The translations under genes and the position numbers were made by a program. Shown piece after piece: positions 8,075-16,826 of a stretch of 27,057 nt of DNA (its first letter is position 1; every line of letters begins with the position of its first letter). The notes under the pieces are model-generated. The model did not search any database, was not told the origin of the DNA, and saw nothing but the letters and a program-made list of their open reading frames with translations. Origin of the DNA: Symbiodinium natans (lineage: Eukaryota; Sar; Dinophyceae; Suessiales; Symbiodiniaceae); NCBI GenBank assembly GCA_905221605.1, contig CAJNDS010000002.1, positions 1,256,881 through 1,283,937 on the forward strand, written 5' to 3'.

Positions 8075-8791
8075 TGAACCCAGCATTTTGGGCCGGTGGC
8101 TCCTCCTCCTCCTCCTCCTCCTTGGTTCGTACCCTTCGATTCCGTACGCTGAGCCACAGCATTGGACGTGGGCGTGAACGTCGCGGCCTGGGGCGGGTGA
8201 GCGAAGAGGGCGAGTGGGGGAGGGGGGGGCTGGCTGCGGGGTTTATGGGGTTGCTATAAAAAAAAACGTGGGCTTTCGAAACCTGAAGGCGAGAAATGGC
8301 AACCCCCGTAGCCCCTCTGCACACGCCTACACCCTTAAGGCAGATCCATTCTGGGCTCCCGGCCTGTGGGTTGAAGGAGAACTCCTGAGAAACCATGAAA
8401 CTTCATGCCAAAAACGACACTAAACCCTACACCCTCAACCGCAGCCTGCGATCGACTTGCCTAAGGAAAAACTTCGCCGTGGGAATCCTTCGCCGACGGG
8501 TTGAAGGAAAACTTGGAGTTGCCCTTGCCGCCCTTCTGCCTGAGCGCTCTCACGGCAGATCATAATACAGATAATACATACAAAAACGAGGGAGATGGCT
8601 TCAGAGATGCTCAAGTAAAGAAACAGAGCGCTGGGGTCTGCACTCTTCTTGAGCCTCAGGGTTTTTGGGCTCAGGGTGATTCTCACTTGAAGATCAACTC
8701 TACCTCCTGCCTCCTGCTCCGGCTCATGAGCTGCTGCCTCAGGCTACAGATCCGCGTATTCACCTCCACAGCTTGAATATCCTATGCATTC
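8075..8791. other. Non-coding stretch with simple repeats
   Basis: It holds a (TCC)n run, a poly-A tract near 8261 and degenerate duplicated words around GAAGGAAAACTT near 8465-8515. No open frame looks protein-like. Confidence 0.55.
8099..8123 (+). repeat. (TCC)n microsatellite
   Basis: Eight TCC units beside the right end of MITE copy 1. Confidence 0.95.
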
Positions 8792-8841
8792 ACCCTAAAC
8801 CCTAAACCCTAAACCCTAAACCCTAAACCCTAAACCCTAAA
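8792..8841 (-). repeat. Telomere-like array (CCCTAAA)n
   Basis: Seven units in the opposite orientation to the array at 7709-7812, so the two face each other about 1 kb apart. Confidence 0.97.
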
Positions 8842-8860
8842 TTCCTGTACTGATTTACAG

Positions 8861-9118
8861 CCGCTCAGTGCGGCACAGAAGCGTCCAGCTGAAATCCTGG
8901 CGGCACTACAGGAACTCCAACTCCAACTTGCCAGCTCTAAATGTAGCATCCCAGCGCCTGAGTCGCAACGGAGCAGTAACTGCGATAGATGCTGCAAGAA
9001 CCCTACCATGACAGCTGCCCTTCTGCAAAAGGTTCTCCTCCAGCTTCGGCGTGGCCAGAGCCACTGGCGCCTAGCCAGCTCTGAGCTCCCACAAACAGAG
9101 CAGTTAAAATCCACGTAA
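8861..9118 (+). CDS. Possible coding exon, unrecognised
   Basis: An 86-codon plus-strand frame begins right after a TTTACAG acceptor-like site, has no ATG at its start, and ends in TAA. It reads as a Leu/Gln-rich amphipathic helix (RPAEILAALQELQLQLASSK), then a Cys pair (CDRCCKN) and another helix (ALLQKVLLQLRRGQ). The opposite strand also has an open frame with a hydrophobic stretch, so the strand is not certain. A plus-strand exon would be exceptional in a region where the firm genes are all minus. Confidence 0.2.
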   Translation, partial: PLSAAQKRPAEILAALQELQLQLASSKCSIPAPESQRSSNCDRCCKNPTMTAALLQKVLLQLRRGQSHWRLASSELPQTEQLKST

Positions 9119-9127
9119 GCCAGAAGG

Positions 9128-9434
9128 TCAAGTATGGAACCCGAAACCCAAAGCGCTGATGCTGGGCGGGCTTCGACCCCTGCCGGCGCCTGGTGCAGCA
9201 GCGGGCCTCAAGTTCCGAATGAATGCACAGCAATGCACGGTATATGGAAACTGCACCACAGGCCCTCTGTTCGGACAAGCGAAGTCAGTGCAGGTCATGG
9301 AGATCGGGACCCGTGCTTCTTCTGCGTCGTGGCATCTTTTTGCTGGATGGCCTTGGGTACATCTTGGCTGCGCTCTGCACAATGCTTCCAGGGCCACGTC
9401 GAACCAGGCCTGCAAAGACTGCTGAAGCTCGTCC
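9128..9434 (-). CDS. Possible 3' exon downstream of the ataxin-2 exons
   Basis: After an acceptor-like GGCATCAG|G, the minus strand has an open frame that starts DELQQSLQAWFDVALEALCR and stays open to about 9128. The codons are rich in third-position G/C. It lies on the ataxin-2 strand and could be a later exon of that transcript, but phase with the exon at 9597-9675 does not match directly, so an exon would be missing between them. Identity is unknown. Confidence 0.3.
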
Positions 9435-9596
9435 CTGATGCCGGAAGATGGCTGTCCCTGACATCATTCGTGGTGTGTTTTGGAAGGTGATTGAAGCTAT
9501 CCCGCGAACGACTCTGAAAGGTCGTAGCCGATTATAGGCTGCGCATGTACGTGCTTGCGTCAGATGCTGCAAACAACTTGGTCAAGCGAAACCCAC

Positions 9597-9675
9597 CTGT
9601 CGCGTTCGCGACTGCGACTGCTTGAAATTGATCCAATCCGATCGGGTCTTGTCATCAAACTTGGGCAAAGCAGGC
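9597..9675 (-). CDS. Probable exon, likely of the ataxin-2 transcript
   Basis: A 79-nt block is bounded by CATAAG|G on its 5' side and CAG|GTGGGT on its 3' side. It encodes ALPKFDDKTRSDWINFKQSQ and a few more residues, a typical protein pattern. It has the same strand and the expected order for the C-terminal part of the ata­xin-2-like gene. I cannot assign it to a conserved ataxin-2 motif, so membership is inferred from position. Confidence 0.4.
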
Positions 9676-10400
9676 CTTATGAGCGTAGGTTGGCATTTAA
9701 AAGCTGCATCCACAAAAAAACAAAGAGCGCCACAAGAACTAAGTTGAAGACTCGAGATTCAAGGCATTAATGCTTTTCATCTCTGAGAGCTGCGGCGCCC
9801 GCCTCGCACTTTCAGCTGCTCCACTGCGCCAGAGGGTGGAGGTGCCGTTTGAGTCCGTCAAAGCTGAGTGCTGAGCTGGTGCGCAGTGATCATGTAGCGC
9901 TTGGCCCTATGCTCTCGGGCGAAACCCTGAGCATGCCAGGACATCAAGAGTGAGCAAACGAGTGTGCGACATGCTGCATGACCGTCCCAAGTCGGACAGG
10001 GAGCATCTGCAGCATGCAGCTCAGCTGCGGATGCAGCATCATGCTGCGAGACATTCTCCTGCATCACGCGCAGAGTGCTGGCATGCTTGACTTAGGACTT
10101 AGGACATGCTGATACAAGTAGGTTGCTTTGGCAAACACCGAGAACTGCTGAAGGCATACGTGGCATCGGCCGCATGCTCGAGATTCGGGTATTCTGTGTT
10201 GGCAAGCCCAGTCTCCACTGTCAGCGGAGCATGGACTGGCTCCTCAGCCCAGCACTCAGTGGCAACAGGGGTCAGCCAACATCATGCACGCAGCAACCAT
10301 CCAGCAGACAGGGCACCCGAGCTTGCGAAGAGCCGACGGCACTAAACTGCGCTTCCTCGTCAACATCCTGGCGTGGCGGCCCGACACCACACGATCACAC
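9676..10400. other. Presumed intron or 3' sequence of ataxin-2 gene
   Basis: No further conserved exon recognised. Around 9960-10070 there is a cluster of imperfect palindromes built on GCATGCAG, CAGCATG and CATGCTGC that could fold into a branched structure. Confidence 0.4.
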
Positions 10401-10910
10401 GAGAAGCGCCACGCTGTCGTCTCTAAGGCTTCAGCATCATTCACGCCTTCCTCTATTCTGCCCCAGCTCCTTGGCTGCTTCGCACTCCACGCCCACATGC
10501 GATGCTGGGAGTGACCACGGCGTGACATTCAGCAAAGCAGCTGCCCGCTCTCAATTTCGCGGGCGATGCGCTCGGCCTGAGGGTCTCAAGACAAAGTGGC
10601 TGGGTTGCATCCTCCTCCCAGCACAAACCCCCCTAAACCCCCCCCCCCTAAACCCCCCCCCCAACCCCCCCCCAACCCCCCCCAACCCCCCCCCAACCCC
10701 CCCCCCCCCCTGAGAAAAAGCCGCAGAGGTCGACACATCTTTCCTCTTCTGCTCTGGGATTTTGCTGGGGTCCAGCTTCGTGGTATACAAGTCCTGCACA
10801 GATCGGAAAGCCACCACATGGCAATGCGGAACCTCACAGCCGTGCAGGTCCTCAGAGTACGTGCTGGTGATGCCGAACTGTTTCTCGTTATATTCGAACT
10901 GGTTCCAGGT
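10401..10910 (-). CDS. Ataxin-2-like protein, LsmAD-domain exons
   Basis: Four minus-strand exons rebuild an LsmAD domain, the hallmark of ataxin-2/Pbp1 proteins. Exon 10910-10851 (after CGACAG) encodes TWNQFEYNEKQFGITSTYSE. Exon 10793-10737 encodes DLYTTKLDPSKIPEQKRKD. Exon 10576-10549 encodes AERIAREIE. Exon 10452 to about 10401 encodes EGVNDAEALETTAW. All joins keep phase. The intervening introns are GA-AG (57 nt), GT-AG (160 nt, holding a C-run array) and GC-AG (96 nt). Human ataxin-2 has the same order: a W/F-rich block ending in STY, a charged block, an A-EIE block and an acidic block. The 57-nt intron is also open in frame, so it could be retained as 19 extra residues. This is the C-terminal continuation of 11788-12767. 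Ataxin-2 proteins bind mRNA and poly(A)-binding protein in cytoplasmic granules. Confidence 0.85.
10625..10712 (+). repeat. C-run array (C7-9 AA)n inside an intron
   Basis: Runs of 7 to 15 C are separated by AA or TAAA, like a degenerated CCCTAAA array with expanded C tracts. It lies wholly within the GT-AG intron 10736-10577 of the ataxin-2-like gene. In the transcript it is G-rich and could form G-quadruplexes. Confidence 0.9.
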
Positions 10911-11250
10911 CTGTCGGAGAACACGAATGCGGCAAACAATGGCAAACACACCTCACCTACACCACAGCGCGCAAGCCCCTGGGGTAATGTGGGTGCTGAT
11001 CTGAATTGTGGATCTTTTCGCCGGCACCCAATAAGTTATAAGGAGTATCCATGAGACGTAACATTTGGAACATCTTGGGAGCAAACAGGTTAGGGTGTGG
11101 GAGGTTCGGGGTTCAGGTTTTAGGAGCCCGGCTAGTTCTTTTAGGATCCTTAGGCACTGCTCATATACAATGAAGTAGGGCTTCTTATGGCTGGTATCCG
11201 CAGTCGGACACCGCAGATCTGCACTCACAAATACAACAATCTAAGGTCTG

Positions 11251-11343
11251 GGGTTTAGGGCTTAGCCCTAAACCCTAAACCCTAAACCCTAAACCCTAAA
11301 CCCTAAACCCTAAGCCCTCCGCCCTAAGCCCTAAGCCCTAAGC
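11251..11343. repeat. Head-to-head telomere-like array
   Basis: One GGGTTTAGGGCT unit meets its exact reverse complement (AGCCCTAAACCC) across a single base. A CCCTAAA array with CCCTAAG variants follows. It lies inside the ataxin-2-like gene. Confidence 0.92.
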
Positions 11344-11627
11344 TAAACCCGGAAGTAGAGGGTGCCATTCGAATCCAAACTGGAAGTTCTTTAAATTAGC
11401 CTTACATTTAGGGTAGCCCACAAAAGGGGGGACACTGCCCGAACGCCTTGCTTCTGACCTGAGGTCCGAGCACCTATTTGGCGACCACCAGATTCCAGAT
11501 TGAGGGAAACGCCGGCAGGGGCACTTGCCTGGCGGGATGAAGGCTCTTCTCACGAGTTTGGTAGCAGATACCTCGTAGATAGGAGGAAAACCCAGAAGCC
11601 CCAAACCCGAAACCCCCAAACCCATAC

Positions 11628-11716
11628 GGGCATTTCCCAAATGAGGGGGTACCCTGAAAACACCCCCAAATATTAGGATCCTGTTGAAAGGAACCCCCCC
11701 AAAAGGGTACGCCCCC
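11628..11716 (+). repeat. Dispersed G/C-run repeat, copy A
   Basis: The order is CATTTCC-AAA, GAGGGGGTACCC, CACCCCCAAATA, GGATCC, AAAGGAACCCCCCC. The same order appears reverse-complemented at 17822-17892. There is no coding capacity. Confidence 0.75.
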
Positions 11717-11787
11717 CTAGACCTGTAGGTAGACGCCAGGTTTCGTGAGCAACCGGACTCAGAACCCTGGAGCCAAGGCCTCCCCAC

Positions 11788-12767
11788 CGCTCTTCCAAGC
11801 AACCAGCTCGCGGTTGCGGCCCTCACCCCACCCTTCAGCCTGCGAAGTCGTGCAGCTTCGGGGCTTACAAGGAGTTTAAGGGCTGGATGGGGTTTAAGGG
11901 CTGGAGGAGTCTGAGGTTTTTTGTTGGGCTCAAGGTGGCTCAAGGACGTAGGACGATTTCCGATGAGTGCGACATGAGGCAGGCGCTATTTCGCCATCCG
12001 TCTTGAAGGCGGTGTGCTGCCTTGGTCGGAAGTTTGCTCATTCGGCTCAAGACGATTCGAAGCGACAAAGGGCGCGGCTTGGGCTCCGGAGGCACGTTGG
12101 CAGCAGAGACCTGGCAGACCACAGAATAACGCCTTCAAGACCTACCAGGATAATTTTTCTTATCCCCGACATGAAGTACAGCTTTCAGTCGTCATTTGCC
12201 AGCGCCCCTCGGGCCCATCGGATGGCCGTCCTGAAGGAAATCTTTCGCGGCCACAACCATTTCATCTTTCACCTGCCAAGAAGAGGTGCGCAAGGTGCCC
12301 GTCTCCCACGAAAACATGCGGCGCCGGGCGCTAGCAACAAAGCTCTCATTTAGGGTTTAGGGTTCAGGGTTCAGGGTTCAGGGTTTAGGGTTTAGGGTTT
12401 AGGGTTTCGGGTTTGGGGTCTAGGGTTTAGGGTTTAGGGGGCCTCGCCACTGGGCCCTTTTCCGGCGGCCACTTGCCGGGCTGATTTCAAGGTGATCGAG
12501 ATATCACCTGCACGTAGACAACTCGGAAGCGCTTGTGGGCAGCACGGAGCTCAAAAAACTCATCGACGCCTCTTGCAAAAAACCGGCCTTCTAAGGTGCA
12601 GCTGTGGAATACTCCCTCGTAGGTCGTCCTGGCAAAGGAATGAAGGCACCCTACAACACAACCCGAAACCTCGTTGCAACCCTCATAAAGAGCGGAGTTG
12701 AACTGGCCGAATACAGCCAAGCCACTGGTTCTTCAGCTTGACGGTGACCGTCTGCCCGCCCAGACCT
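11788..12767 (-). CDS. Ataxin-2-like protein, Lsm-domain exons
   Basis: Seven exons rebuild the Lsm (Sm-like) domain and following motifs of ataxin-2. They are 12767-12726 (GLGGQTVTVKLKN), 12628-12588 (TTYEGVFHSCTLE), 12507-12443 (DISITLKSARQVAAGKG), 12272-12231 (VKDEMVVAAKDFLQ), 12110-12076 (VSAANVPPEPK), 12020-11987 (QHTAFKTDGEI) and 11821-11788 (GRNRELVAWKS). Every join keeps phase. Intron starts are GT, GC, GC, GA, GC and GC, all ending AG. The blocks match the ataxin-2 order: KN-YEGVF strand, DLVL-like strand, VV-KD strand, AF-TD-I motif, then R-L-W. The 5' end is not found; a basic segment GGKKGRGPKARPRK near 13160 and a possible ATG near 12920 are weak candidates. Intron 12442-12273 contains a TTTAGGG array. 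The likely role is cytoplasmic mRNA regulation. Confidence 0.85.
12349..12440 (+). repeat. TTTAGGG/TTCAGGG array inside an ataxin-2 intron
   Basis: About 13 units with TTCAGGG, TTTCGGG and TTTGGGG variants. It fills over half of the 170-nt GC-AG intron and ends 2 bases short of the 12443 exon edge. Confidence 0.95.
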
Positions 12768-12899
12768 CTAAAAGCTCTACCATAATACAGTTGACACAGA
12801 ATGACACACGCGCGCGCGCACGCCCTCAAAAACCACACTGTTGACCCCCTCGGAGCTGAAGCCGCGGCAGGCGAGGAAGTACAGCATTCCTTACCAGCG

Positions 12900-13440
12900 G
12901 CTCACTGCAGCACTAGACATCAGGTGCAGCGCGTTGCCAAAAAAAAGTAAGGAGAAACGACTTCAAGGCACGTTCTTTGTTGGCATCATGAGGCTGAGCT
13001 GCGCGAGCACCTGCCTGACACACTTGCAAGGTCAGCACGGCTTAGGGCTTCGGCTTAGACCAGGGTTCAGGGTGTCGTGCCAGCCGCACTTGCTCTGTCC
13101 CAAGTTGCAAGCTTCCGTGGGCGTGCCTTGGGGCCTCGGCCCTTCTTCCCGCCCTGCAGATGCATGGGCAGAGGGATAAAAGCGGGGGAGATTGTAGACC
13201 TAGGCTGCCTGCCCCGCATGAGCAGCACTCCACGACATCGGTCCAAGAATGATCGAGAGTGGGATGGAACTGCTGACGCATACCGTCAAGATTGCGAGGG
13301 GCCATAAGGTGCAACAAGTTAGACTTGCATGGGACGTGTGCATGTTCGGCGTCAGCCTGCTGCATCCTGCGTCACTATGTCACAGGCGACCAAGGACCTG
13401 AAGAGAGCCCGAAGTGGCCCTGGGGTGCAGGGGTATTACG
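12900..13440. other. Stretch upstream of the ataxin-2 exons
   Basis: There is no firm gene. Both strands have short protein-like pieces. On minus these are a basic run GGKKGRGPKARPRK after CTGCAG near 13165 and QFHPTLDHSWTDVVECCSC near 13215-13275. On plus it is MSSTPRHRSKNDREWDGTAD near 13220. The basic run could belong to a 5' exon of the ataxin-2-like gene. Confidence 0.3.
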
Positions 13441-13442
13441 TT

Positions 13443-13539
13443 GGGATGTTCCCCCTTGTACTAACAAGTCCTTAATAGGGACTATAATCGGGGGTGCTAT
13501 ACTCCCGATTCAGGACTGTTAGTATGAGGGGGAACATCC
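13443..13539. mobile_element. Palindromic MITE, copy 2
   Basis: It starts GGGATGTTCCCCCTTGTACT and ends AGTATGAGGGGGAACATCC. The centre is itself a partial palindrome (AATCGGGGG / CTCCCGATT). Flanking bases GTATTACGTT and AAAGTATTAA hint that the arms extend a little further, or at a TA-rich target site. Confidence 0.85.
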
Positions 13540-13639
13540 AAAGTATTAATGTTCAAGAGCCCCCTTGCCCGTGGCTTCGAACCGCCACGGCCCTCCAGAC
13601 CAGAACCATGACAACCCAGACCACAGTCATGCATGAAAG

Positions 13640-13900
13640 GGGCATCGCATAGCCGTTTTGTTCATCAAGCAACAACTTCTTGTGCCGAAAAAGCTTGACG
13701 TGTTATGGCTTCACGCAACCTACACTGGGACTCAGGAGCAAACATGGCAACTTTACTTCACAAGAACGGGCGCAAGGTACAAGATTGTGTGGCATAGTGT
13801 ACTAGATTATATTCAAAGTCTAAACGGCATGCTACGCCACACAATTTTCGACGTTTCTATGAACTATCTTGATAGTCCACAGTCTGTTAGGGGCCCAATG
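13640..13900. other. AT-rich island, origin unclear
   Basis: This stretch is clearly more A+T-rich than its surroundings and has a plus-strand open frame (13658-13954) reading, for example, KLDVLWLHATYTGTQEQTWQ. The composition suggests an organelle-derived insert or a decayed element, but I recognise no mitochondrial or plastid gene. Confidence 0.3.
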
Positions 13901-14599
13901 GCTCCCTTAGCCCTAGACCTTCAAACTCCAACACCCTTAGACCCGAAACCCTGAACCCAAATTCCCAAAAAGGAAACCCCACACACCCCGCCAGTACTTT
14001 GGGACCTCCCGTAGCTTGTCTGTGACTCAGGTCTTTTGTGGCTTCAAGCCTAACCCGTGGTTCGGAGTTGGAACTGGGCGGTGGGGTTTACGTGTTGGAA
14101 GGGGGTATAGGGTTAGGGTTCAGGGTTCAGGATTTAGGGTTCAAGTTGCGGTGCTCAGCACCAGTCTCCTAGACCAAAACCTCCACCCACACAAAGCGCA
14201 ACCGCCATATGGAAGACCCTGGATGCTTCTGCGCGCTGCGCAGGTGAATCCAGCTGCTGAGGCCGTCACGGAGGAGCGCAATTCGGCAATGACGACTGAA
14301 TTAGGTTGTGCGTGCTTCGGCTGTAAACGACCACTAGTGACTAGTTGCTTGCCTCCCTATACTTCAGCCTGCGAAGCATAGACGGGTGCAGGATTCAGTG
14401 TCTCTGTGTGCGTGTGTGTTTGTGTCTCTGTGTGAATCAGCTTAAGCTGGCTCGACTACGGTGCCCCTACTACCCGAGGAATTATTCAACAGGCTATGAG
14501 AACATTGGCCAGTGTGTAGTTGCACCGACAGTTTTGCTGTGAGCCGCAAACATTCCAGCGGACGCCAAAACCACCTCGAGGCCTATGAACCCTGAACTC

Positions 14600-14685
14600 G
14601 GGATGTCCCCCCTTCCACTAACAGTCCATAATCGGGATTAGAATACCCCGAAATTCAGGGCTGTTAGCATAAGGGGGAAAATCCC
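14600..14685. mobile_element. Palindromic MITE, copy 3
   Basis: It starts GGGATGTCCCCCCTTCCACT, then AACAGTCC, and ends GGGCTGTTAGCATAAGGGGG and AAAATCCC. It is 86 bp and lies 55 bp from copy 4. Confidence 0.85.
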
Positions 14686-14740
14686 AACCCGAAACCCAAA
14701 CAAACCCAAACCGAAGCTGTCGGAGTCCAGACTGGTTTAG

Positions 14741-14830
14741 GGTATGTTCCCCCTTATACTAACAGTCCGTAATAGGGATTGATAGCACCCTCGTATTATT
14801 ATCCCTATTAAAGTACAAGGGGAACATCCC
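14741..14830. mobile_element. Palindromic MITE, copy 4
   Basis: The left arm GTATGTTCCCCCTTATACT plus AACAGTCC is intact. The right arm keeps AAGGGGAACATCCC but has lost the GGACTGTTAGTAT part. It is about 90 bp. Confidence 0.85.
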
Positions 14831-15537
14831 AAGTGAGCTCATAGATTTTCAGGGCCATTTGGAAACTCTGCGTCAGCAACACCAGCGGGGGGCCAAGGCC
14901 TGCCAAGCGCCCCATCATCAGCACGTGTCCTGGGTAAGCGGTTGCGAGCGCTGAGGTCTAGAGGGTCCTGGGAGAATGATCTTTCCGATAATTATGGTCA
15001 CACACCAGAAAAAAGCGACAAAACTTTGCCAACTCCTGCCAGAGGGTGGATCAGACAAAAACGAACAGCGTCGGTTGTGGTGTTGTTTGGTCAGGGTGGG
15101 GGGCTCCAAAAGCCGCTTGCAACAGACTTGGCGTGCAGTGACTTATCTGCTCGGGGGCTTAAGATGCTAGGGGAGCTGCTATGGACCCCTGGAGGAGAAG
15201 AGAAGGCGGAAGTGCAGGAAGCAACCCTTAAGATATCATAACATCCGAAAATCAAAGCCTCAAGCCCTAATCCAGAATGCCCCAGGACCTGCTCAACATG
15301 TTGTGGTCTGGGGTGAGGGCTTTAGGGCCGCGGTTGGAGGGTTCTCAGCATTTTTTGGGAGGGGGGGGGGTAGGGTGTAGGGCTTGCAGGTTTGAAGGGC
15401 AGAGTGTGGGGATTTCTGGTTCCCCAAACACATGAGAACTCTCAGGTCCCGACACATCAGGACAACAAAGATCACATTGGTCCACCAAAGGCGTGCACCT
15501 CGCAAAGAGCTGAAGAGCACGGTCTGAGTCAAATCCT

Positions 15538-15574
15538 CAACCCTAAACCCTAAACCCCAAACCCTAAACCCCAA
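15538..15574 (-). repeat. Short CCCTAAA array
   Basis: Five units, two of them CCCCAAA variants. Confidence 0.9.
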
Positions 15575-15770
15575 GTCTTTCCACTCCATGGCATGCCAGC
15601 CTCTTGCATTCTGAAAGGAGGTTTCCCATGGCGTTGAAGAGGGAGGATGGCGAACTAGGGCCTCTGTTGTCTGCGATGGCTGGCTCTGAGCTGCTGCGCT
15701 CCTTGCATCTCCTTACAAGTTTTATAAGAAGTTCTGCTACATCTGACCTGTCTTAAGTGCCATCTTCTCG

Positions 15771-16572
15771 CTACTCATTAATGCACAGAATCTCCGCGAT
15801 GGTCTGCGTCACAGCCAACTCGTAGGTTGGAGTGCTGCGCGGCCTTTGCTCAACAAGTGCCCCCCCCCCCCGCAAGAAGCGAGCCACCAAGGCCAGAGAG
15901 GCAACTTTGTTGCCGTGGGCCCTAAGCCCTAAAACTCCCTGAGCTCTAAACAACTCCAAGGCCCTCATACACAACACATCACCACCAAGACCTGGGGAAG
16001 ACCAAGAAGGCCAAAGCCCGAAAGCCCATAACCCTCAACAGCCTGGAGAAGCCTAAGCCCTGAAATCTAAGAAAGCCCCAAGCCCTGCATGCAGACCCCA
16101 AACGAACTCCTCGAACAAGAGCTTAGGCAGACATTTCTGGGCGGAGACAAAGGTCGGTCACATCGAGAGTTTGGGTTTAGGTTTCGGGCTTTACGGTCGA
16201 GGGCTGCAATCAGCCGACCACATGTGTAGGGGTCAGGCTGGCTCACCATCTCCCCTCCAAAAAAAAGAGGGGGGGCCCTTGGGGAATGACTGAGTTGCCT
16301 CACAAGGCTAACACGCGACCTAACCTGGAGCATGTCAGCATTGCATAGCATGCCGGGGATTCCGTTCATGAGGCGCCGTCTCCTTACCCTTGGCATGACA
16401 AGCTTCCGACTGTGCTTCTCGCTTCGGATGGTTGAGGGATGTTGAGGGCTTGGGACATGAACAACTGGATTTTCAGCACGGTGTTTGCTGGCTGTCGACG
16501 TTCTCGGTTGATGCTGTAATCACTCTGGGCGGTTGCTGGGGATTCGGGCTCAGGGACAGGAAGTAGCTGCAT
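15771..16572 (-). CDS. Small RRM-like protein, partly resolved
   Basis: ATG at 16572 opens exon 1 (16572-16475), ending QPANTV plus two bases. A GA-AG intron of 92 nt joins it in phase to exon 2 (16382-16325), which encodes RRRLMNGIPGMLCNADMLQ and is followed by GTTAGG. This resembles the first strand and helix of an RNA-recognition motif of the kind common in dinoflagellates (V-L-NGIP--LC---ML). The last exon, 15921-15771 after CTTAG|G, encodes AHGNKVASLALVARFL, a run of 12 G, then STPTYELAVTQTIAEILCIN and TAG; the first part fits the RRM end (HG-K----V-AR). A middle exon between 16324 and 15922 is missing. The start lies 254 bp downstream of the dehydrogenase stop on the same strand. Both the RRM assignment and membership of the last exon are inferred. 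Confidence 0.4.
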
Positions 16573-16826
16573 CGTGCTGCCTTGTTTCCTTCGCGCCCTC
16601 CTTTCCTGCGCCGGATGGTGACTCTGCCGGACAAGTCGGCGAGTGCGCTAAGCCGCTAGAAGTTCGAGCAGAGGTTGCTCAGCGCCGAGCAGACCACAGC
16701 CCTGGCTCGAAGATCTCACAAGCTACAGCAGCCTCATTCACTGAAAAAGTCGGCTGCAGATGTCCGAGCCAGCTTGGAGGGCGCCATTCTTCGCGAGGCC
16801 GGGTGGAAACAGATGCCGAACAGGTT

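Larger units (their letters stand above)
10911..11787. other. Unresolved intron/exon stretch within the ataxin-2-like gene
   Basis: This lies between the exon ending at 11788 and the LsmAD exons, where at least one short exon is expected but not identified. One candidate follows the GTGCAG acceptor near 11218 and starts with residues DLRCPTADTSHKK. The stretch holds an inverted telomere-like array (11251-11343) and a dispersed G/C-run repeat (11628-11716). Confidence 0.45.
13901..15537. other. Gene-poor stretch with MITEs and simple repeats
   Basis: It contains MITE copies 3 and 4, TTAGGG-like words near 14100-14145 and a GTGT-rich tract at 14399-14435. A minus-strand hydrophobic frame near 15420-15530 (RLWWTNVIFVVLMCRDLRVL) could be an exon but has no supporting context. 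No gene is supported. Confidence 0.5.

Noticed and set aside
10123-10713. 196-codon plus-strand open frame with a Pro/Asn tail
   Set aside because: It is antisense to the LsmAD exons, and the tail is the C-run array.
10551-10949. Single 132-codon minus-strand frame with a Gly-rich tail
   Set aside because: It contains genuine LsmAD exons, but the Gly-rich part is the translated C-run intron. The spliced model explains it better.
11338-11943. 201-codon minus-strand open frame
   Set aside because: It reads through the G/C-run repeat and intron sequence; only the short block at 11788-11821 is conserved (GRNRELVAWKS), in a different frame.
13648-13671. Possible relic of the dinoflagellate spliced leader (CATAGCCGTTTTG ... 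CATCAAG)
   Set aside because: It resembles the leader only loosely, with several mismatches and an insertion, and no retrocopied gene follows it.
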